Below, piece by piece: positions 1 through 7,274 of a stretch of DNA of 64,000 nt. The position numbers and the translations under genes were made by a program. The notes under the pieces were generated by a model. It did no database searches. It saw only the letters and a list, made by a program, of their open reading frames with translations, and was not told the origin of the DNA. Numbering within the stretch: position 1 is the first letter of the stretch; every line of letters starts with the position of its first letter. The stretch covers positions 992,001 through 1,056,000 of the forward strand of contig OY969422.1 in assembly GCA_963699215.1 (NCBI GenBank), read 5' to 3'. The stretch comes from VRUE01 sp963699215. Lineage in GTDB: Bacteria > Actinomycetota > Thermoleophilia > Solirubrobacterales > 70-9.

Positions 1-274
1 GCGCCCCTGGTGCAGCCGCTCGGCATCGGCGCCGCCCGTGTCCGCTCGGTGGGCCATGACGGCTTCGCGCTCGACGTGACCCGCCCGGGCGAGTTCCTCG
101 TCCGTGTCGACTTCACCCCCTACTGGTCGATCGCCCGCGGCAGCGGCTGCCTGGTCCGCCACGGCGACTGGACCCTTGCCCGGGCGAGCTCATCCCGGCG
201 TCTTCCGCGTCGCCGCCGACTTCTCCCTCGGCCGCGCCTGGAACGCCGTCACCGGCGCCCGCAAAACCTGCTGA
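1..274 (+). CDS. C-terminal fragment of an unrecognised protein, frame break near 185
   Basis: The window opens inside a gene. Frame 1 reads about 60 codons of ordinary protein (ending near GDWTLARAS) and then turns into Arg-rich shadow. Frame 2 takes over near position 185 with HPGVFRVAADF and stops with TGA at 272-274, so one indel joins the two. I do not recognise the family. The short aromatic and basic C-terminus gives no domain, and the upstream part is missing. A palindrome follows directly and may mark its 3' end. Confidence 0.45.
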
Positions 275-280
275 TCCGGC

Positions 281-320
281 TTGGAAAGTTGTGCCCCCTA
301 CAGGGGGCACAATCCTCCAA
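281..320. repeat. Palindromic element, 'GTGCCCC' family (copy A)
   Basis: Perfect 10-bp arms (289-298 and 303-312, TTGTGCCCCC / GGGGGCACAA) surround a 4-nt loop, and an outer ttgga/tccaa pair lies at 281-285 and 316-320. It sits between the gene fragment ending at 274 and the convergent E2 gene ending at 328, so it could act as a two-way terminator, although there is no T-run. About two thirds of its positions match the palindrome inside purQ (24259-24298), which suggests a dispersed element rather than a simple terminator. Confidence 0.6.
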
Positions 321-327
321 CCATCGC

Positions 328-1650
328 CTATAAGGCCAGCGAGAGCGGCTCTTCGAGCAGGGCCCGTATGCGGGCGAGGAACTCGGCCGCTGGGGCGCCG
401 TAGAGGATGCGGTGATCGCAGGCGAGGTCGACCTGCATCAGGTGGGCGGTGGCGATCTCGCCGTCGCGGACGACCGGCTGCTCCTCGATCGCTCCGACCG
501 CGAGGATCGCGGCCTGGGGTGGGTTGATCACCGCCGAGAACCCTTCGATCCCGTACATCCCCAGGTTGGAGACGGTGAAGGTGGCGCCGGAGAGCTCGGG
601 CGGCGTGATCTCACCGTCGCGGACCCGCTGGGCGAGCAGCCGCGACTCCGAGGCGATCTGCCGCAGTCCCTTGCGGTCGGCGTCGAAGAGGGTAGGGACG
701 ATGAGCGCGTCTTTCGCTGCCACGGCGAGCCCGACGTTGACTCGCGAGTAGAGCTCGAAGCGCCCGTCGCGGTAGGCGCCGTTGGCGCGCGGGTGCTCGC
801 GCAGCGCCAGCGCGCAGGCCTTGACCACCATGTCGTTGAAGGACGGAACGATGTCGCCGGGGAGGGCGCGGGCCTTGACCATCTCCCGCCCCTCCACGGC
901 CTCGCTCATGTCGACCGAGGCCCGCAGGTAGAAGTGCGGCGCCGTCGCCTTCGACTCGGCCATCCGCCGCGCGATGACCTGCTGCGTCTTCGAGAGGTCC
1001 TCGTAGGTGACCTGGCCCTTGGCGGTTTCGGCTGGGACGGCTGAAGGATGAGGGGCCTCAGCCGCGGGTCCTGGGGGCCGAGCGGTCGCAGGTTCAATTC
1101 CTGCCTCCCCGATCGGTTCAGCTTTCGCCTTCTCCACATCCGCCTTGACGATCCGGCCGCCAGGGCCTGAACCCTTGAGCTGCGACAAGTCGAGACCCCG
1201 CTCCTTGGCCAGCCGGCGCGCCAGGGGTGAAGCTTTCGGCCGGTGCCCGTCACCATCGGAGGGAGCTGCCTCGGCTACCGGAGCTGCGGCTTCAGACGCC
1301 TCCTCCGCGGGTGGCGGCGTAGGGGGGGCCTCCCCCGAGGAAGCTTTAGCTACCGCAGGGGGAGGTGGGTCCCCTGCGCCGACAGGACCCGCGGCTGAGA
1401 CGGTTGATCCCTTGCTCGAATCACCGACCCGCGCAATCGGCGTTCCGATGACAACCGTCTCACCCTCTTGAACCAGGATCTCCGTCAACGTCCCGGCGGT
1501 GTCGGATTCGTAGGCCATGTTTGCCTTGTCGGTCTCGACTTCAACGAGCTCATCCCCGACCGCAATCTCATCCCCGACAGCTTTCAGCCACTGCAGCACG
1601 GTGCCCTCCTCCATGGAGTCAGACAGCCGAGGCATGACGATGTCAGGCAT
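328..1650 (-). CDS. pdhC: Dihydrolipoamide acetyltransferase, E2 of the pyruvate dehydrogenase complex
   Basis: E2 carries acetyl groups on a lipoyl arm to CoA. The 440-residue protein has an N-terminal lipoyl domain with the lipoylated lysine in ETDKANM (K42), a Pro/Ala-rich linker, a peripheral-subunit-binding domain (about 136-172, SPLARRLAKERGLDL) and a C-terminal acyltransferase domain. The catalytic histidine is in ACDHRILYGA. The Asp usual in DHRxxDG is Tyr here. It is last in a minus-strand operon after lpd, the E1 alpha gene and the E1 beta gene. The linker holds a 103-bp repeat also found in grpE (residues about 86-119) and a tRNA T-arm-like stretch (residues 180-189). Pyruvate is inferred as substrate from the E1 sequences; a branched-chain or acetoin complex is less likely. 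Confidence 0.92.
   Translation of the reverse strand: MPDIVMPRLSDSMEEGTVLQWLKAVGDEIAVGDELVEVETDKANMAYESDTAGTLTEILVQEGETVVIGTPIARVGDSSKGSTVSAAGPVGAGDPPPPAVAKASSGEAPPTPPPAEEASEAAAPVAEAAPSDGDGHRPKASPLARRLAKERGLDLSQLKGSGPGGRIVKADVEKAKAEPIGEAGIEPATARPPGPAAEAPHPSAVPAETAKGQVTYEDLSKTQQVIARRMAESKATAPHFYLRASVDMSEAVEGREMVKARALPGDIVPSFNDMVVKACALALREHPRANGAYRDGRFELYSRVNVGLAVAAKDALIVPTLFDADRKGLRQIASESRLLAQRVRDGEITPPELSGATFTVSNLGMYGIEGFSAVINPPQAAILAVGAIEEQPVVRDGEIATAHLMQVDLACDHRILYGAPAAEFLARIRALLEEPLSLAL
1088..1112 (+). other. tRNA T-arm/acceptor-like sequence inside the E2 gene
   Basis: On the plus strand GCAGG, loop TTCAATT and CCTGC form a perfect T-arm with a consensus TTCRANY loop. It is followed by a 7-nt acceptor-like strand CTCCCCG and an A in the discriminator position. 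No matching 5' acceptor strand, D-arm or anticodon arm is visible upstream, so this is at most a 3' fragment. It lies antisense within the E2 linker, where it encodes GIEPAT. Coincidence is possible in such low-complexity sequence. Confidence 0.3.
1292..1394. repeat. 103-bp dispersed repeat, copy 1 (in frame inside pdhC)
   Basis: This stretch and 42241-42343 in grpE have the same length and orientation and differ at only four positions by eye. Both are read in the same frame and encode a nearly identical Pro/Ala-rich peptide of about 34 residues (AGDPPPPAVA, SGE, PTPPPA). The repeat contains two G/C-rich hairpins, for example GCAGGGG (1355-1361) pairing with CCCCTGC (1371-1377). The flanking sequences of the two copies do not match. 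Confidence 0.85.
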
Positions 1651-1689
1651 CGGTTTCTCCTTGGACGCTAGGACGGAGGAGCGCCCAAC

Positions 1690-2679
1690 TCAAAGCGATC
1701 CCTCCAGCGCCGCCAAAGCCGCCTGCACGACGTGCTCCTCGTGCGGGATCGCCGCCTGCTCCAGCCGCCGCGAGTAGGGCATGTGGACGTCGGCGCCGGT
1801 CACCCGCTGCACCGGCGCGTCGAGGTGGTCGAAGGCCTGCTCGGTGATCAACGTCGCCAGGTTGGCGCCGACGCCGCCGTGCGGCCAGCCCTCCTCGACG
1901 ATCACCGCCCGGTTCGTCTTGCGCACCGACTCCAGGATCGTGTCGAGGTCGAGTGGGCGCAGGGTGCGCGGGTCGATCACCTCGGCCTCGACCCCGTGCT
2001 CGTGCGAGAGCGTCCGTGCCGCATCCTCGACCACGTGCGCCATCTTGAGGATGCCGACGACGGTCACGTCGCTGCCCTCGCGCCGCACCGCCGCCTCGCC
2101 GAAGCGCAGCACCTCGTCGCCGTCGTCGGCGACCTCGCCCCGGGTGCCGTAGAGGCTCTCGTGCTCGATGAAGATCACCGGGTTGTCGTCGCGGATCGCC
2201 GCCTTCAGCAGCGCCTTGCCGTCGGCGGGGGTTGAGGGGCAGGCGACCAGCAGCCCCGGCACCTGCAGGTAGAGGGCCTCGAAGCTGTGCGAGTGGGTGG
2301 GGCCGAGCTGGTGGCCGCCGCCGCCGGGCATGCGGATCGTCAGCGGCACCCGCGCCCGGCCGTTGAACATGTAGGGGATCGCCGCCGCGTGGTTGACGAT
2401 CTGGTCCAGCGCCAGCAGCGAGAAGTTGACCGTCATCAACTCGACCACCGGCCGCAGCCCGCCCATCGCCGCTCCGACCCCCGCGCCGACGATCGTGTTC
2501 TCGGAGATCGGCGTGTCGCGCACCCGCCGCTCGCCGAACTCTTCCATCAGCCCTTCGGTCACCTTGAAGGCGCCCTGGAAGACGCCGACGTCCTCGCCCA
2601 TCACGAAGACCGCCTCGTCGCGGCGCATCTCCTCCGCCATCGCGTCGCGCAGCGCCTCCCGCATCCGCAGCGTCGCCAT
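1690..2679 (-). CDS. pdhB: Pyruvate dehydrogenase E1 beta subunit
   Basis: Second half of the heterotetrameric E1 that decarboxylates pyruvate with thiamine diphosphate and acetylates the lipoyl arm of E2. The 329-residue protein has the transketolase pyrimidine-binding domain (GEDVGVFQGAFKVT, TPISENTIVGAGVGAAM) and a C-terminal transketolase domain (EVIDPRTLRPLD). Length and order are standard. Its start codon overlaps the E1 alpha stop by one base (2679), and the E2 gene starts 39 bp downstream, so the three are almost certainly one transcript. Confidence 0.94.
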   Translation of the reverse strand: MATLRMREALRDAMAEEMRRDEAVFVMGEDVGVFQGAFKVTEGLMEEFGERRVRDTPISENTIVGAGVGAAMGGLRPVVELMTVNFSLLALDQIVNHAAAIPYMFNGRARVPLTIRMPGGGGHQLGPTHSHSFEALYLQVPGLLVACPSTPADGKALLKAAIRDDNPVIFIEHESLYGTRGEVADDGDEVLRFGEAAVRREGSDVTVVGILKMAHVVEDAARTLSHEHGVEAEVIDPRTLRPLDLDTILESVRKTNRAVIVEEGWPHGGVGANLATLITEQAFDHLDAPVQRVTGADVHMPYSRRLEQAAIPHEEHVVQAALAALEGSL

Positions 2680-3908
2680 CAGTCTTCGACCTCCTCGGCG
2701 TTTATGGCCCGTTCGGGCTCCGTGAACTCTTCGGCCACCTCCGGCTCGACCCCCTCTTGGGCGTCGCCGTGCTCGGCTGGATTCGGCCTAGCCTGGGGGC
2801 GCGGCCCGTCCGGCTGCCCGGCGTAAGCGGCGCCGGCCTCGGCCAGCTCGCGCGCCGCCGCGGGCATCGCCTCTTCCTCGCGCTCGCCGCGATGCGGCTC
2901 GGGGCTGCGCTCGTCGACCGCGTACCAGCCGGCCCCGCTGTCGAGTACGTAGAGGTTTTCGTAGAGGCTGTCGAGGGCCGGCTCAGGCGAGGAGTCGGCG
3001 AACTCGACCGCCTCTTTCACCCGCGCGTCGGCCTTCTCGCGCACCTCCTTCGCCTCGCGCTCGCCCAGCACGCCGGCCTCGATGCAGCGCCGGGCGAAGG
3101 CCTCGATCGGGTCTTTGCGCTGCCACTCCTCGACCTCCTCGCGCTTGCGGTAGACCTCCGGATCGGCGGCGGAGTGGCCGCGGTAGCGGTAGGTGAAGGC
3201 CTCGAGGATGGTCGGCCGTCGCTCCTCGCGCGCCTGGCGGATCCCCTCGGCGACGGCCTCGCGCACCGCGATCACGTCCATCCCGTCGATCCGCTCGCCG
3301 GGGATGCCGTAGCCCTCCGCCTTCTTCGAGAGATCGGTCTGGGCCGAGTGGCGCTCGACTGAGGTGCCCATCCCGTAGAGGTTGTTCTCGACCAGGAAGA
3401 AGACCGGCAGCTGCCAGAGTGCCGCCAGGTTCATCGTCTCGCCGAAGTTGCCGGTGTTGGAGGCGCCGTCGCCGAACATGCAGACGGTGACCGCGTCCTC
3501 GCCCTTGTACTCGGAGGAGAGGGCGAGGCCGGCGGCGATCGGCAGGTTGCCGCCGACGACCCCGTAGCCGCCCATAAAGCGCCGCTCGCGATCGAAGATG
3601 TGCATCGAGCCGCCGCGGCCGCCGCTGGTCCCGTCGACCCGGCCGAACAGCTCCGCCATTACCCGCTTCGGGTCGGTGCCGCGGGCGATCGCGTGCCCGT
3701 GGGTGCGGTAGGTGCCGATCAGGTAGTCCTCGTCGCGCATCGCCGAGGTGGTGCCGACGATCGTCGCCTCCTCGCCGATCCCCAGGTGGAGGAAGCCGCC
3801 GGCTTTGGCCCGCTGGTACTGCCGCCCTGCCTCCTCCTCGAAGCGGCGGATCAGGGCCATCCGCGCAAGCAGCTCGTAACAGGTGCCGGCGTCGGGGAGA
3901 TCTGCCAC
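2679..3908 (-). CDS. pdhA: Pyruvate dehydrogenase E1 alpha subunit
   Basis: The 409-residue TPP-binding subunit of E1. The TPP motif runs from GDGASNTGNF (146-155) to ENN (174-176), and the phosphorylation-loop-like YRYRGHSAADP is present. The catalytic fold ends near residue 325. About 80 further residues are Glu/Pro/Ala-rich, look disordered and are not needed for the family fold. The gene lies between the DsbA-like isomerase gene and the E1 beta gene. Sequence features (GGSMHIF, RYRGHS) favour pyruvate over branched-chain 2-oxoacids. Confidence 0.93.
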   Translation of the reverse strand: MADLPDAGTCYELLARMALIRRFEEEAGRQYQRAKAGGFLHLGIGEEATIVGTTSAMRDEDYLIGTYRTHGHAIARGTDPKRVMAELFGRVDGTSGGRGGSMHIFDRERRFMGGYGVVGGNLPIAAGLALSSEYKGEDAVTVCMFGDGASNTGNFGETMNLAALWQLPVFFLVENNLYGMGTSVERHSAQTDLSKKAEGYGIPGERIDGMDVIAVREAVAEGIRQAREERRPTILEAFTYRYRGHSAADPEVYRKREEVEEWQRKDPIEAFARRCIEAGVLGEREAKEVREKADARVKEAVEFADSSPEPALDSLYENLYVLDSGAGWYAVDERSPEPHRGEREEEAMPAAARELAEAGAAYAGQPDGPRPQARPNPAEHGDAQEGVEPEVAEEFTEPERAINAEEVED

Positions 3909-3917
3909 GTCTTGACC

Positions 3918-4517
3918 TTAGCTCGCTGCCGCGACCGCCTCCTCCAGCCGGTCGTCCCCCCAGAAGACCTCCTCGCCGACGACGAGAGAGGGGACGCCGA
4001 TCACCCCCCGCTCGGCCGCCCCTTCGGTCGCCTCGATCAGCGTTCGCTTGACGCTTTCGGTCCCGCACGCTTTGCTGACCGCGTTGGGATGCAGCTCGCA
4101 GGCGGCGGCGGCGATCAGGACGTTGTCGTGCTCGGTCATGTCGCGGCCGGCGGCGAAGGCCTGGCGGAAGGCGGCGAGGGCGAAGGAGACGGTGCGCCCG
4201 GTCTGCTTGGCGAAGGTCGCGGCGCGCATCGCGAACAGCGTGTTGCCGGGCCAGGGCTCGGGCCAGACCAGCGCCGGCAGCCCGTAGTCGCGGGCGCGTC
4301 GCTCCACCTCGGCGATGCCGTCCTCGCGCCCCGGCCCGTTCGCCCACGAGTCGCGGCCGAAGCGCTGGAACAGCCCGCCGAGCAGGACCGGCTGCCACTC
4401 CGGTTGCTCCAGCTCGCCGTCGGTGAACAGCCCGCTGATCCGCTCCGCGGTCAGGTACGCGTAGGGCGACCCGAGGTCGAAGTAGAAAGTCGCCCTAGGC
4501 GTGGGTGGCCCAGCCAT
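3918..4517 (-). CDS. DsbA-fold oxidoreductase, 2-hydroxychromene-2-carboxylate isomerase-like
   Basis: About 199 residues from ATG 4517, beginning MAGPPTPR. FYFDLGSPYAYL places a Ser-Pro where DsbA has CxxC, and the C-terminal IGVPSLVVGEEVFWG matches the HCCA isomerase/GST kappa branch of the thioredoxin superfamily. Members act on glutathione or related thiol adducts; the substrate here is unknown. The start overlaps the end of lpd by 23 bp and the gene ends 9 bp before the E1 alpha start, so it is embedded in the PDH operon. I infer no direct role in that complex. Confidence 0.75.
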   Translation of the reverse strand: MAGPPTPRATFYFDLGSPYAYLTAERISGLFTDGELEQPEWQPVLLGGLFQRFGRDSWANGPGREDGIAEVERRARDYGLPALVWPEPWPGNTLFAMRAATFAKQTGRTVSFALAAFRQAFAAGRDMTEHDNVLIAAAACELHPNAVSKACGTESVKRTLIEATEGAAERGVIGVPSLVVGEEVFWGDDRLEEAVAAAS

Positions 4518-5862
4518 CGACCGCGCGCGCCGCATCGAGAATCGCCTCGGAGATCGTCGGGTGGGGGTGGACGATCCGCGCCAGCTCCTGGTAGCCGCCC
4601 TCCAGCGCCATCGTCGCGACCAGCTCGGCGATCATGTCGCAGGCCCGGTTGCCGACGATGTGGGCGCCGAGGATCTCGCCGTACTTGGAGTCGACGACGA
4701 GCTTGACCAGGCCGTCTTTGTCGTCGTAGACGGTTGCCCCGCCGACCGCCCCCAGCTTCAGCTTGCCGACCTTGACGTCGTGCCCCGCCTCCTTGGCCGC
4801 CGCCTCGGTGAGGCCGACGCTGGCCACCTGGGGGTGGCAGAAGGTGGCGCCCGCGACGAGGTTCTGGTCGACCGGATGGGTCGGCTGCCCAGCGGCGTGC
4901 TCTACCGCGACGACCCCCTCCTCGGAGGCCTTGTGGGCGAGCGCCTTGGCGTTGACCAGATCGCCGATCGCGTAGACCTTGGGGTTGCTGGTGCGGCCGA
5001 ACTCGTCGACCTCGACCTTGCCGCGATCGGTCAGCTTCACCCCGGCGGCCTCCAAGCCCAGCCCGTCGACGTCGGCGCCGCGCCCGCCGGCGACGCAGAG
5101 GTAGTCGACCTCGGTCGTCGTATCCCCGTAGGAGAGCTTGACCGAGTCGCCGCCGGCTTCGACGTTCTCGACCGGGGCACCGGTGGAGATCGCGATGTTC
5201 TGCTTCTTGAAGGCCCGCTCGACCACCCGCGCCATGTCCTTGTCCTCGGCGGGGAGGATCTGGTTGAGCATCTCGATCAGCAGGACCTCGGTGCCGAAGC
5301 GTCCGTAGGCGGAGGCGATCTCGCAGCCAGACGCGCCGGCGCCGACCACGGCGATCTTCCGCGGCTGCTCGGGCAGCGACCAGGCGCCCCAGGTGTCGAG
5401 CACCCGGTCGCCGAACTCGACCCCGGGGATCGGCAGCGCGGTCGAGCCGGTGGCGAGCACCACGGCGCCCGCCTCGTAGACGTCGTCGCCGACCTTGACG
5501 TTGCCGTCCTCGGTCAGCGAGCCGTCGCCTTCGAGCCACGTGACTTTGTTTTTGTCCCAGAGCATCTTCACGCCGTTCGAAAGCGATTCCGAGACCGCGG
5601 CGCGGCGCTTGCCCAGCGCCTCCCAGTCGATCGCGGCGCCCTCGACCACGAGCCCCAGCGCGGCGCTGTTGCGCGCCTGGTCGTAGAGCTCCGCCGTGTG
5701 CAGGACGGTCTTGGCTGGGATGCAGGCGTAGTTGAGGCAGCGGCCGCCCGGTTTGTCGCGCTCGACCACCGCGGTTCTGCGGCCGAGCTGCGCTGAGCGG
5801 ATCGCCGCGACGTAGCCGCCCGGGCCCCCGCCGATGACGATCGTGTCGAAGGATTCAGCCAA
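4495..5862 (-). CDS. lpdA: Dihydrolipoyl dehydrogenase (E3)
   Basis: FAD/NAD-dependent enzyme that reoxidises the lipoyl arm of E2. The 455 residues include the FAD-binding GGGPGGY (11-17), a redox disulfide CLNYAC (C42 and C47), the NAD-binding GAGASGCEIAS and the C-terminal active-site HPHPTISE. The usual disulfide context is CLNVGC; YA replaces VG here. It is first in the PDH operon. The 87 bp between it and the next gene contain palindrome B. Confidence 0.94.
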   Translation of the reverse strand: MAESFDTIVIGGGPGGYVAAIRSAQLGRRTAVVERDKPGGRCLNYACIPAKTVLHTAELYDQARNSAALGLVVEGAAIDWEALGKRRAAVSESLSNGVKMLWDKNKVTWLEGDGSLTEDGNVKVGDDVYEAGAVVLATGSTALPIPGVEFGDRVLDTWGAWSLPEQPRKIAVVGAGASGCEIASAYGRFGTEVLLIEMLNQILPAEDKDMARVVERAFKKQNIAISTGAPVENVEAGGDSVKLSYGDTTTEVDYLCVAGGRGADVDGLGLEAAGVKLTDRGKVEVDEFGRTSNPKVYAIGDLVNAKALAHKASEEGVVAVEHAAGQPTHPVDQNLVAGATFCHPQVASVGLTEAAAKEAGHDVKVGKLKLGAVGGATVYDDKDGLVKLVVDSKYGEILGAHIVGNRACDMIAELVATMALEGGYQELARIVHPHPTISEAILDAARAVDGWATHA

Positions 5863-5888
5863 GGGTCTGAGCCTATAGAACCGCCGCT

Positions 5889-5931
5889 CCGGTGCTCCTT
5901 ATGTACCTATGGCGTACAAAAGGCGCACCGG
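5889..5931. repeat. Palindromic element, 'GTACCTATGG' family (copy B)
   Basis: A 43-nt near-perfect hairpin: CCGGTGC (5889-5895) pairs with GCACCGG (5925-5931), CCTT with AAGG and TGTAC (5902-5906) with GTACA (5914-5918), around the loop CTATGGC. It lies in the gap upstream of lpd. The reverse complement of 56501-56553 aligns with it and its flanks over about 52 positions with roughly 45 matches by eye, and 55430-55468 is a more distant copy. Confidence 0.8.
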
Positions 5932-5949
5932 AACCGAGAGGTCGCCGGT

Positions 5950-6387
5950 TCAGTCGCGCGTCGGCATCTGGATCCGCGCCATCGCCTTGACCATGAAGTA
6001 GAAGAGGGAGCCGGAGACGGCGAGCAGCCCCAGCGTCGCCGCCACCTGGGCGACGCTGGAGGCCTGCACGGCGAGGCCGAAGACGGCGCTGAAGATGAGG
6101 AAGACGAGCAGCAGCTGGAAGCCGAGCACCGCCCAGTAGCGGGCGCGCCACATGCCCCAGGCCATCGTGCCCATGATCAGAGCGGGGGCGAGCACCTGGG
6201 CAAGGCGCGGCCTGTCGCCGTTCACCTCGGCGCCCGAGAGGTAGCCGGTGACGATCGAGACGGCGACCAGGGCGGCGACGACGGCGCCGATCGTCACCAC
6301 CAGCGGCCGCTCGCCTTCGGCCAGCGGCTCGAGGCTCTCACGCACTTCCTGGTTGCGCTGCTCGGCGCGGGCGTAGCCGCGCTCCAT
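5950..6387 (-). CDS. Small integral membrane protein of unknown function
   Basis: 145 residues from ATG 6387. A charged N-terminus (RAEQRNQEVRESLEPL) is followed by four hydrophobic helices (about 28-48, 63-80, 83-105 and 110-135). I know no function for it. The same frame upstream reads a basic stretch (KRKQRGDD, SPRERMERGYA) that looks like genuine protein and runs straight into the thiE stop. A one-base error in the C-rich run near 6430 could hide a longer N-terminus starting at a GTG just inside thiE. Confidence 0.7.
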   Translation of the reverse strand: MERGYARAEQRNQEVRESLEPLAEGERPLVVTIGAVVAALVAVSIVTGYLSGAEVNGDRPRLAQVLAPALIMGTMAWGMWRARYWAVLGFQLLLVFLIFSAVFGLAVQASSVAQVAATLGLLAVSGSLFYFMVKAMARIQMPTRD

Positions 6388-6444
6388 CCGCTCGCGCGGC
6401 GACGGGGTGTCGTCGCCGCGCTGCTTGCGCTTGCGGGGGCGGGG

Positions 6445-7131
6445 TCAGCCACCGGGCGCAGCCTCTCCGACCGCGGCGAGGGCTGCGCGCAGCGCCGCCG
6501 CCGCCACAGCCGGCTCGCCGGCGTCGCGGATCGCCCTGACGACGCCGAGCCGCCGCGCGCCGACCGCGACCACGTCGGCCGCGTTGGTCGCGTCGATGCC
6601 GCCGATCGCGAAGAAGGGATGGGGGGCACTGGCGGCGGCGTGCTCGACCAGGTCGAGGCCCACCCCTGGCCGCCCCGCTTTGGTCGGCGTCTCCCACACG
6701 GGGCCCACGCTGACGTAGTCGACGGGTTGCTCGGCGCTCGCTGCGAGCTGCTGCTCGGAGTGCGTCGAGAGGCCGATTATCGCCTCCGGTCCGAGCACCT
6801 CGCGAGCCTCCGCTGCCGCCACGTCGTCCTGGCCGACGTGGACGCCGTCGGCCCCGCAGGTTCGCGCCAGCCAGGGGTCGTCGTTGACGACGAAGAGCGC
6901 GCTGTAGGTGTCGCAGAGACGGCGGAAGGTCTGTGCCGAGCGTTCGACTTCGTCCCGGCCAAGCTCCTTCTCGCGCAGCTGCACGATGTCCACCCCGCCG
7001 TTGAGGGCGGCCCGCAGTAGCGCCTCGGGATCCTCGCCCCCCGGCAGCGCCTCGCAGACGAAGTAGAGGCGCGCCGTGCGCAGCCGCTCGCGCCGCAGCG
7101 GGCCGTGGGCCTCGGGCATAGCCAAGCTCAT
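6445..7131 (-). CDS. thiE: Thiamine-phosphate synthase
   Basis: Joins the pyrimidine (HMP-PP) and thiazole phosphate moieties to give thiamine phosphate. TIM-barrel motifs are clear: VDIVQLREKEL (substrate/phosphate), VNDDPWLA, GADGVHVGQDD and the phosphate-binding FFAIGGID. I choose ATG 7131 (MSLAMPEAH). The reading frame stays open upstream, but only through the antisense of the riboswitch. The gene is divergent from thiO and not controlled by that riboswitch, which is transcribed the other way. Confidence 0.9.
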   Translation of the reverse strand: MSLAMPEAHGPLRRERLRTARLYFVCEALPGGEDPEALLRAALNGGVDIVQLREKELGRDEVERSAQTFRRLCDTYSALFVVNDDPWLARTCGADGVHVGQDDVAAAEAREVLGPEAIIGLSTHSEQQLAASAEQPVDYVSVGPVWETPTKAGRPGVGLDLVEHAAASAPHPFFAIGGIDATNAADVVAVGARRLGVVRAIRDAGEPAVAAAALRAALAAVGEAAPGG

Positions 7132-7182
7132 GCCCTGATTATGGACACGCCCCTCAGGCGAGGGAGGGGACGGGTACCATCG

Positions 7183-7273
7183 GAGAGGTAACGGGAGCCC
7201 CACCAGGGCTGAGAGGGCGGCATCGAGGCCGCCGACCGTCTGGACCTGATCCGGGTAATGCCGGCGGAGGCAA
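7183..7273 (+). promoter_or_regulatory. TPP riboswitch (thi-box)
   Basis: The conserved blocks occur in order: GGGAGCCCC, GGGCTGAGAGGG, a variable hairpin (GGCGGCATCGAGGCCGCC), GACC, then ACCTGATCCGGGTAATGCC and GGCGGAGGCA. These are the pyrimidine- and pyrophosphate-sensing helices of the TPP aptamer. The 3' end abuts the GTG start of thiO (7275). The GGAGG at 7266-7270, the only plausible ribosome-binding site, is part of the aptamer's last conserved segment, so ligand binding could mask it directly. Confidence 0.93.
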
Positions 7274-7274
7274 T

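Noticed and set aside
1292..1394. The G/C-rich repeat in pdhC and grpE as a CRISPR repeat or attachment site
   Set aside because: Only two copies 41 kb apart, no spacers, no integrase nearby, and both copies are translated.
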